The notes under the pieces are model-generated. The model was not told the DNA's origin. It ran no database searches and worked only from the letters and a program-made list of their open reading frames with translations. This document shows positions 39,801-50,007 of a DNA stretch of 64,000 nucleotides, piece by piece; position 1 is the first letter of the stretch, and every line of letters begins with the position of its first letter. The position numbers were made by a program, and so were the translations under genes. Origin of the DNA: Corticium candelabrum. Lineage: Eukaryota > Porifera > Homoscleromorpha > Homosclerophorida > Plakinidae. The stretch covers positions 124,001 through 188,000 of the forward strand of contig NC_085103.1 of the NCBI RefSeq assembly GCF_963422355.1, read 5' to 3'.

Positions 39801-42800
39801 AATAGACACACGAAGGACCCGACCAAGAGAAAGAACCCTCACTCAGAAGCAAAATGGAACCCATTCTTACAGCTGATGAGATACCAGAAGTGTTGGACAG
39901 AGGATTTCAACTTATTCTGGAAACACTGGAAAAGTTCACCAATGAAGGAAGTGGATGGCGGTGGATGGCATCATAAGATTTCAACTCCATATCGCATGTT
40001 ATCAACCAATTCCCGTTGGCTCCTATCTCCCACTTCCAAAAGAGGTGCAAAACAAGAAGGCTGTCATCAACGTCAAAAACAGACGATAGTTGTCTACGAT
40101 GGGCTCTGCGTTTGGCACTCTTTCCAGCCAAACGCAACCCCCCACGAGCCAGCAAATACTCGACAGACGATAGACTGCACTGAGATAGTATTCAAGAACC
40201 AACTCCCATCAAACAGATCGATGTTGTGGAAAGCCAAATCCCAAACTCGCCATGAACGTCTTTGGATGAGACAAAGGCACGTATCCACTCAGATTATCCA
40301 AGTCTGAGGCAATCACCAGGATCAAACTTCTTCTCATAGTTAAAGGATTTAAGCAACACTACACCTGGATAAAGAGTCTCAATCACTTACTCAACAGCGA
40401 GAACGGTCACCATATGTTGTTCTGCGAACGGTGTCTACACGGATACACACGACAAGACCTTCTCGAACAAAACAAACCCGGCTGCCAAGGTATCGGACGA
40501 GCCATCCGAGTAGAGATGCCTGACAAAGGTAAAACCAAACTCACCTTTCAGAATTACCAAAACCAACTGAAAGTCTCTTACGTCATCTACGCAGACTTTG
40601 AGTCTCTCATCAACAACATTGAAGGACTGACATGCGATCCCAACAACAGCAACACCCAGAAGACAACTCATCACGAACCATGCGGGTTCTCTTGCATCAT
40701 TGTACGGTGTGACGGACAAACCAACAACCCATTGTCTACCGAGGACCCGATGGTACTCGACACTTCCTGGAGTGTCTGCAGAGAGAAGAAGCCAGGATCA
40801 AAGATATCAAGCAAAAACCAATTGAGATGACAACGAAAGACTGTCACATCTGTGATAAACCACTGGTCGTGGACACCTATAGAAACGCCATCAATGGTTT
40901 TGATCCAAACTGGCGAACACAAAGGAGCTGCACACAAGAAATGCTACTTCCATTCTCCCACTATTATTTGACCCAAGGCAAAATGGGCTGCAAATACAGT
41001 CAAAGGCGAGGAAATGGATACATGCTACATCTGCAACAAGACTCTCATCATGAAGAACTATCGGGACTGCATCCGTGACCACTGTCACATCTCAGGACGA
41101 TATCGAGTTGCAGCACACAATGCTTGCAATCTCCAAATGCGATTGTCCACAACCATCCCTGTGGTCTTCCACAATTTTTGTGGATATGATGTTCATCTAT
41201 TGATACAAGTCATCTCTAAGGTGCAAGGAAACGTCAACTGCATCCCCAACAACAAGGAGAAGTATATCTCATTCTCTCTCGGACAGCTACGCTTTATCGA
41301 CAGCATTCAATTTCTATTGGCCTTACTCGACAGATTGGTGAAAGCACAGGATCCCACCACTATGAACATAACCAGAGAATACAAGCCAGACGATGAAAAG
41401 CGCAATCTACTCCTGAGAAAAGGCATCTATCTGTACGAGCACATGGATGATTGGGCACAGTTCCACGAACCCAAACTACCACCTCGAGATGCCTTCCACA
41501 ACATGCTGAACTATGAAGGTATCACCAATGGAGATTACAACCACGTGCAGAAGGTATGGTCGACCTTTGGATGCAAGACCATGTGAGACTATCATGATCT
41601 GTATTTGCATACAGATGTACTGGTACTGGCCAATGTCTTCAAGAACTTTAGCAAGACCTGAATGGAGACCTACCGACTCGATCCAGCTCACTACTATACA
41701 AGTCCAGGGCTCTTGTGGGATATGTTGTTGAAGCACTCGGGAGTAGAGCTTGAACTCCTGACCGACTACGATATGCATCTATTCATCGAGAAAGGTATGC
41801 GAGGTGGTATATCGATGGTATCTCGAAGACACGCCAAAGCCAACAACCCTCATGTCAAAGACCACAATCCCGACAAGCCCACCACCTACAGCCAATATCT
41901 AGATGCAAAAAACCTATACCAATAGGCAATGTCACAACCTCTACCCACGGGAGGATTCGAATGGGTGGACCCATTGAGCACACAACTAGACCATCCGCAC
42001 GATGCGGCCAAGGGATATATACTAGAAGTCGATCTACCATATCCATTAAATTCACACCACAAACACAACACCTATCCGCTAGCACCTGAACGTCTGCAGG
42101 TTCCCAAAGGATGATGTCGGACTACCAGCGAGACCTACTTCAGGGTATTTATGGGGGTGAATCGAATAAAGTAGAGAAGTTGGTACCTAATCTCCGAAAC
42201 AAGACAAAGTACATTCTTCACTATAGGAACCTACAACTGCACCTGCCTCTGGGTATGAAGCTGACCAAGATCCACCGTGTGCTTCAATTCGATCAATCTC
42301 TTTGGGTGACCTACATCCACAAGAACACCGAGCTTCGCAAACAGGCCACCTGCGACTCTGAGAAAGATCTGTTCAAACTTCTCAACAACAACTTCTCAAC
42401 AACTCGGTCTTGGCAAGGCAATGGTAAATATAAGAAAACGTCAAGACGTCAAACTCGTAAGATCGTGCGAGGAGAACAGATTGCGCAAGCTTATCACCAA
42501 CCCATCCTTCGAATGCAGCGTTATCTTTGACGACGGGCTCGCCGCACTCCACATGAACAAGGAAAGGATCCTATTGAATCGACCCGTCTATGTGGGTACG
42601 AGTGTTCTTGAGCTCTCAAAACAGTTGATGTACAACTTCTACTACAACCAGCTGAAGCAGGAGTACGAGAATGATGTGAGTTATTGTACACAGACACAGA
42701 CAGTCTGTTACTTGAGATCCAGACCGAAGACGTACACGCCGACATGGCCACACATGCTGACCTCTACAATACAAGTGACTACCCCAGAGATCACCCACTC

Positions 42801-45800
42801 CACAACATAAAAATTAGAAAGTGTTGGGGAAAATTGAAAGATGAATGTGCAGGCGTTCCCATAGTGGAAAATGTAGGACTGTGACCAAAGATAGATATTA
42901 CATAAAATGGATCTCATCGATTTCGACGACAGACATCGAGGCGAGGCGAGGCGAGAGACAATTGGCATTTTTTACTCCCCGATTGCCATTACATCATGGT
43001 TGGACTGACGGGATGTGGAAAAACAACATGGTTGTGTAAACATGTTAATGAGGTGGATGAAGCCCAACAAGTCGATCATCTACACTATCAATCCCGACCA
43101 AGAAAAATATCAATTGTTGCAAGACTTATGATTTCTTGGAGACCGAGGGAGTGGATTCGTCATTCCAAATACTCGAACTGGAAGAGGTGATACCCATCGA
43201 GAAACTAGATGGTGATACGAGCAAGTTGGTCGTCTTTGATGATATCAAAATAGACAGCAGGCATATGGAACCCATCAAGGAGTACTTTCACTGTCCAGAA
43301 ATTGCAACTGCAATTGTATCTACCTCACTCAGAGCTACTACAACGTTCCTAAAATACATCTGTTGAAATACCAAAGCCTTCTGTCTCTTCCATGGCCTGG
43401 ACAACAAAGGTATTCGACAGATAGCAGATGATCGCAGCAACGCCATAAGCAATGAAGAGTTTGCCGATATCTATAGGAAGGCATCATGCGAACCCTACTC
43501 ATTTATGCTTCTGGACAAGACGAGCAATAATATACTCGAGATGTATCGTTGTGGATTTGATAAAATCTATCTACCAGAACATAGTTGCTATAACTAGTTA
43601 AGGTAACTACAATCCCTATAGTATGTTATGGCATTTGCGCAAGTGAAGAGCATGCAAGATCGTAAAGCGTTGATCGATAAATTTCTCAAGAAGAGAGATT
43701 CTCAAGATGCGCATCATCGATGAGAAGTCGGCAAGCAACTCTTCCAGGAAGATGTGGCTCAGCCCTTGCAACAACCCATCAAAGCGGTTGGACAAACAGC
43801 AAGGCAAATTGATAGAGAGATTACAAGAGGGGCAAGATGCTTTGACACTCACACAGACCAACATCGTCAAAGTTATTAAAGCCATTTCGGGTGCTCCAGA
43901 GTTACCAGCGTTACCAGCACCGGAGGCGTTACCAGCCATAGCAGAGGCAGCCGTGTTACCTAGAGCCACTCCTATATCTCCGGAGGCACCCATTGTAACT
44001 TATCCTATCGATGAAGAGCTAATCAATGATTTGGGCCTTCCACACCCCTCTAAGGTAGTTGGTGCTGCGGCCACAGAGAGATCTCTAATCCTGGCCAACC
44101 AGACATTAAATAGTCTAGGAGGGCAGTTGAGAGGCAAAGAGGGAAGCCGCCCATATGGAAATCAGACACAGAATAGGTGCTGTACAAGATTATATAGAGA
44201 GGCTTGAGAAAGTTCCGGCCACTCCCAGCAAACTCACATCCGTATCTACCTTTGATGACCTGTACATCGATCCTATGCAACTGGCAAACATGAGGCTCGA
44301 AGCCTACAAGGGTGATAACGTCATATCGAGAAAGATAGACGCAGATTTGTTGGAGTTATTGACTAAACGATTCAAAACAACAAGGCGTACATTGGTGGAG
44401 CACTCAAGGCCTGGAACAAACTGGTTGAACTGTCTGGTCTTCCTACATTTTTTAGGAATGGGATTGATCCATTTTATCTAGGGAGGAGGGTGGAGAGCAC
44501 AGTACCAACATCGCTCGTTGTAGTGAATAGGGATCCTACAGTCGGGACATCGAATAACCTCTTGGGGCTTGCGGCAGGCGGCAATGCCGTACCAATCGTC
44601 TGCTTTGCACGTGCACAACATCTTAACATCATATAGAATTCATTTCTCTAATAGGGCGCAACATTTTTATGTAACCTTTTGCATATGGAGAATCTCAAAC
44701 ATCTGCTGCGTTTGCACGAGGAGGGGCACCTCAGTTTGGTGGCTCTCGAAAAGCATTGAATGTCTTGAACCCACCAATCAAAGACCTCAGCCGTCTCTTA
44801 CAACTACACGCCCTAGGCTTCTATCAGGCACAAGGTGCTCGACTTGTCATTGTGTGTTCTCACACTTCCGTGAGAGGACATGGACGAAGAGGAGACCGTG
44901 AAGGACAAACCATATGATGAGCCTTAATGCAAGCCACTGCCCCCATCTCCAAAACCAAGAGATATAAAAATTATCTTTTATGTAGAGGTGGTAGTAGAGC
45001 TGATGGTAACGGTAGGTCTGTTCTTAGATAGATAACCATTGACGACATAAGCTTACAATGTCTTCGTAAGCCTTCATCCCTGGCACATGCTATGGCCCAT
45101 TCAAGGTTGGAGGTGCCCCATTCAAAGCATAGAATTATGATGTTTATGTAGCCTTTCCCAGCGGCCTGCGCCGTGTAGCGTCAATATCGACAGCGCCCTA
45201 TTCACGACACAGCCGCACAATGGATTCATGGCCCTTGTCTGTGGAACATATCATAGCATTGTCAATGACTATGGCACCCCATTCGTGACATAAACGCACG
45301 AGATTCTCGTAACCCCCTCTGCGGCCCAGGTCATAGTCTCGTGGAAGTCGGTGGCCCCCAATCACGACAGACGCGCTATTTGTGACCACCGCTTGTGGGC
45401 CATCTCACAGACATGTCGAAGTTGGTGGCGCCCCAGTCATGACAGAGTCGCATAAAGTGTTCATGCCCGCTGTCCGTGGCCCAGGCCATGGGCAGATCAA
45501 ACTCAGTGACACCCCAATCGCGACACAAACGCATGACGTTCTCTCAGTCACCACTTGTGGCCCAGAGGATTGCTCAGTTGAGATCAGTGGCTCCCAGTTT
45601 GCAGCATAGGTGCACGGTGTGTTCATGACCACCTTCTGCGGCCCAGTCCATGACGTCGTCAGGATTGAATATGTCTTCATAGTTGTAACACAATCGCACG
45701 ACATGCTCATGGCCTCCATAGGCAGCCATATTCAGTAGCTTCTTGGATATGAGTGGCACCAAGTTCTCGAGCGAGATGCACCATAGTGGCGTGACCACAT

Positions 45801-48800
45801 GTGGCCATAATGGATATAACTTTATTAGGAGAAAGGGTGTACTGGTCTACGATAAAATCTTTATCATTTGGATGCGTTCGAACTCCCAGCCAATGGACCC
45901 CTAGAGCTTGCTGCATATAAAGAGGAAAATCGACAAGAGTTGCCCTTTAATAACGCACCGTTTGAGCAGCGGCAAGAACTTTCAACGGAATTGCCATATA
46001 CAAAAGATTAGATTTCTCTAATAGAGCACCCTATAAGGATAGCGCAAATATCTGTTTTGCAACCACGATTTCACTACCATTCAGCACAATTCTCTCTCAG
46101 AAATTCCTTCATCTCGGGCACCTAGGGAGGTGCGCGCCCTCGACGGAGAAAGATACTAGAGACAACAAGACAGACAAAATACAATCTGTGTTAGAACCAA
46201 GCACATTTGGTTGAACTCGCGTGGAGGTGGGTCGGGGAAAAAGCTGGTGCACTTTTTGTGCACGCATGTTTGCATTTGTCATTTTTAAAAGTGCGCCAGA
46301 AAGGACACTTTATACTACTAGCGAGTAGGTAGAATGCACAAGAGTTTAGATCCTGACGTCTAGAAGAGATCCGTGCATGAATCATTTCAGTAGCCTTGTA
46401 GTCAACGCTGCTTCTTCTGCCTAGAAACCCGAGTCGGAGTGGATACATAATTACCACTTACCAGTAAACGTTTCCCATTGCGTCATGTGAAAGACACTCA
46501 TTGAAAAGCAATCATTTTTAGTTCAACAACGGAGGCAAATTGGGTGTGTAACTAACGTTATTCGGATTATCTTGTCAAGACCTATTTTTAAAGCCTAAGT
46601 TGTTTTTCCGTGGAACTGCCCCTTTAAAAGCTTCACTAAAACCAGATTGATATGCACGCAGTGCAATCCTATCTCAGTTATCTTCTCTTGTTTCGTAGAG
46701 AACAACTCAAAAACTATAGCTAGAGTCGTTGCTGTTAGGGAAATCTACATGTCTACAGCAGCGTCAACGTCGACAGGATTCGTCGTGATCGGCGTCTAAC
46801 GTAGCATTGTGCACTCATGTCACAACGGAGACTGGATGCAAACGTACAGTATTCAATGCTGTTTGTCCAAAGCGACTGCAAACAGTCCATAGTTTGTGAG
46901 TGATATCTGGAACGGCTTGGTGCTGACGTCATCGAAACAAGTTTTGTTTGGGTAATGATCTCATGTTTTATGCGTTGCAAATAGCATCGAGTACGTTCGC
47001 ATCCATTCACTATGCTCATTTTATGTTGGCATCCAGTCTCCGTTGTGACACGAGCGCACAACACTGCGTCAGACGTCGATCACGACAAAGCTTGTCGGCA
47101 TCAATGTTGTCGCGGTCGGTTTGCTACTGTCGATGTGCATATTTCACAAACAGCAAAACTCTAGCTGTAGTTTCGAGTTGTTCTCTATGAATAAGACAAG
47201 ATAACTGAGATAGGATTGCACTGCGTGCATACCAATCTGGTCTTTAGTGAAGCGTTAAGAAACCGAATCCAGTATTTAGATGACCGATTTTCGGTGATGT
47301 GGCAACGCAGCGACTTCAAAGGCAGTTCACCAGACCGTTTTCTCGCCAAGAAGTATGATGCAGCTGGGAAGAGTCTGGCTATGCGAGACTAACCAGCTCA
47401 GTCTGGTTCGTAAGATCTTCCATAAGCACCGGAGGCAGACCATGCCTCAGAGGTGCTTAGATCATATGGCAGTCTAGACAGAAGACATGACTTTGCGGAG
47501 AATCCGACTGGATCCAAGAAGCACTGTTTTCTGTAAGTGCTGCAGGTTGTGATGGCCTGGAATAATGTCCAGCCTCCGTGCAATGCCTGTGTGTACTGTG
47601 CCCAACGCTCCCAACACCACTGGAACAACCAGTGTTCGACACTGCCACATGTGGCTTACCTCCACCTGCAAGTCAATGTATTTTGTCAACTTCTCAGCCT
47701 GTTTCCTGGCGATGTTGCCATCAGCAGGATAGCTGATATCAGAGTAACAATGTAATACTTCCCTGTCAGATGTTATGTCCACTTCCGTCTAGTTGGATTA
47801 CCACTCCTGTTAGACGAGATAGTAGATTCTTCAGGAACGGTGGGCATAGTAGTCTCGCTAGCAGGGTTTGAAGCCAAATGCAAACCATACGCAGAATGAG
47901 ATTGTTCGACCAGTCGCCCTACTCGTACAACCGTTTCTGGTCTTCCAAACGGCCGTAGGGATTCCAGATGCCAACTTTTTGAACCCTGCTCTGGTTTCCC
48001 GACAGGGAACGTGCTCCTCAGCTGGCTCCGAGACGAGCAATACAGCAAACAACCTTGACTCTACATGTATCAATATCCAGGTATTACTATTGTTGTTGAA
48101 CACAGCAACTTCATTGATATATCATACATAGTAACACATAAGCCAATCGTACTATAACCATTTAAAAAACGTGCACTACCGCAAGCAAGAAGACCACTAT
48201 ATTGTTACCATCTAAATGAGTCATATCACTGTCAACAAATAATTTAGTGCAAGAGTTGACCTTCTGCTGCTATGTCGTCATCACCCTCTCAGTAGGGTAA
48301 TTGGAGTCTTTACTCTCAACTGGCCATCCACCAACTCAGCAAGTAAGTCCCAGAGAGGTGCATGTTTCAGTGTAATCCATATGGCGCTAGTAACTGGCAT
48401 ATTGATTAATAATTGCTTGCACTACGGGGATTTTGCCAGCTCTGACAGCATGCCCAGTAGATATCAATGACTACCAGGAAAGCTATGATTGTCATTGCTA
48501 ACGGTCCCCACACCAAATCACAGAAACTCGCCTTCGACGGAAACAAGTCTACTCTCACAGACATAGCTAATAAACAGTGAGAAAGAACCAACAGACTCAT
48601 TTCATTATATTGCTGTTGCCACTCGGGATAAAATCCAGGCTATCATGGTCAGAGAACCAGAACTCTAACCACTAGGCTATTATTATTATTATTATTGTGT
48701 CGTTATGCCCCTCCAGGGGCAAGTGGGGTCTTTACCCCATCTGGGTACCCACCAACCCGGCAGGTAAGCCCACCAGGGGACATGTTTCTGTGTAGTCCAC

Positions 48801-49972
48801 ACGGCAATCAATGACTAGCCAATTCGATATAGGTTGCAGGCATTACAGTGACCACGAACTAGGGAGGCAGCACACCTAGTGGATATCAATGATGTGTGTG
48901 TGTCGTTATGCTCCTCCATGATGGGCAAGTGGGGTCTTTACCCCATCTGGGTGCCCACCAACCCAGTAGGTAAGTCCAGCAGGGTACATGTTTCTGTGTA
49001 GTCCACATAGTGATCAATGACTAGCCAATTCGATATAGATTGTGGGACACCATGCCTAGTGGATATCAAAGACCACCAGGAAAGCGCTGAACGTCATCAT
49101 CAACGAACGGTTTGCCAGACCACAAACTCCTTAGCGACTGAAACAAGTCATAGTGTCGTGCTCAACCAGATCAGTATTATTATATTATTATTGTCGTGCT
49201 CAACCAGATCAGTCTGGTTTGTAAAGTCTATTACAAGTACCGGAAGCAAACCCTGCTTCAGAAGTACTTAGACCATCACGGCTGTCTAGAAAGAAGACAT
49301 GACTTTACGAAGGATCCGAGTAGATCCCAGAAGCACTGTTTTCTGTAAATGCTGCAGGTTGTGATGACCTGGAATAATGTCCAGCCACCGTGCAATACCT
49401 GTGTGCACTGTGCCCAAAGCTCCCAAGACCACCGGAACCACCAGTGTTCGACAATGCCACATGCGGCTTATCTCCACTCGCAAGTCGCTGTACTTCGCCA
49501 ACTTCTCAGCATGTTTCTTGCCAATGTTGCCATCAGCAGGACAGCTGATATCAATAAGAAGACAAGTGTTTGTCTTCCTATTTCTGAGACAGATGTCTGG
49601 ACGATTGGCTTTGATCTTCCTGGCAGTGGGGATGGTGGTATCCCACATCATAGTAATGTCATCCGTCTCCACAAGCCTATCAGGATGATGCCGGTACCAT
49701 CTGCTCTCCACTGGAACCCCAAAATGGCGACAAACATCCCAGTGAATGATGGATGCCACCTGATTGTGTCGATCAGTGTAGTCCGTCTGTGCCAAAGCAC
49801 TACAGCCTGCCACAATGTGGTCGACTGTTTCCAGGCCTACACTGCACATGCGGCAAGTAGGACTGACATCACGATGTAGAATCTTGCACTCATAGTACTG
49901 AGTCCGAAGAGCTTGGTCTTGAGCAGCAACAACCAGTCCCTCAGTTGCAGCAGGAATATTCGCTTATTATTA

Positions 49973-50007
<35 letters not shown>

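Larger units (their letters stand above)
38019..47390 (+). mobile_element. Polinton/Maverick remnant, internally deleted
   Basis: Long inverted repeats (left about 38019-38840, right about 46165-47390) begin AGTCGCGCATAGCAAGAC and, on the other strand, AGTCTCGCATAGCCAGAC, the AG start expected of Polintons. The interior encodes a broken protein-primed-type DNA polymerase B, an FtsK/HerA-type ATPase and further virus-like genes. Integrase, adenain-like protease and both capsid genes were not found. At 9.4 kb, including a 627-bp MITE, it is about half the usual 15-20 kb. Polintons are virus-like (adintovirus-related) elements of animals; this copy is dead. Flanks overlap only by AAC, so the 6-bp target duplication is not resolved. 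Confidence 0.85.

Noticed and set aside
46948..47190. Short frames in both strands of MITE 3
   Set aside because: They are mirror products of the near-palindromic element.
38019..47390. Retroviral-type integrase, adenain-like protease or capsid gene in the Polinton
   Set aside because: I looked for the expected motifs in both strands and found none that I could support.
49349..49879. Plus-strand frame of 176 aa
   Set aside because: Antisense shadow of the family C LINE C-terminal frame.
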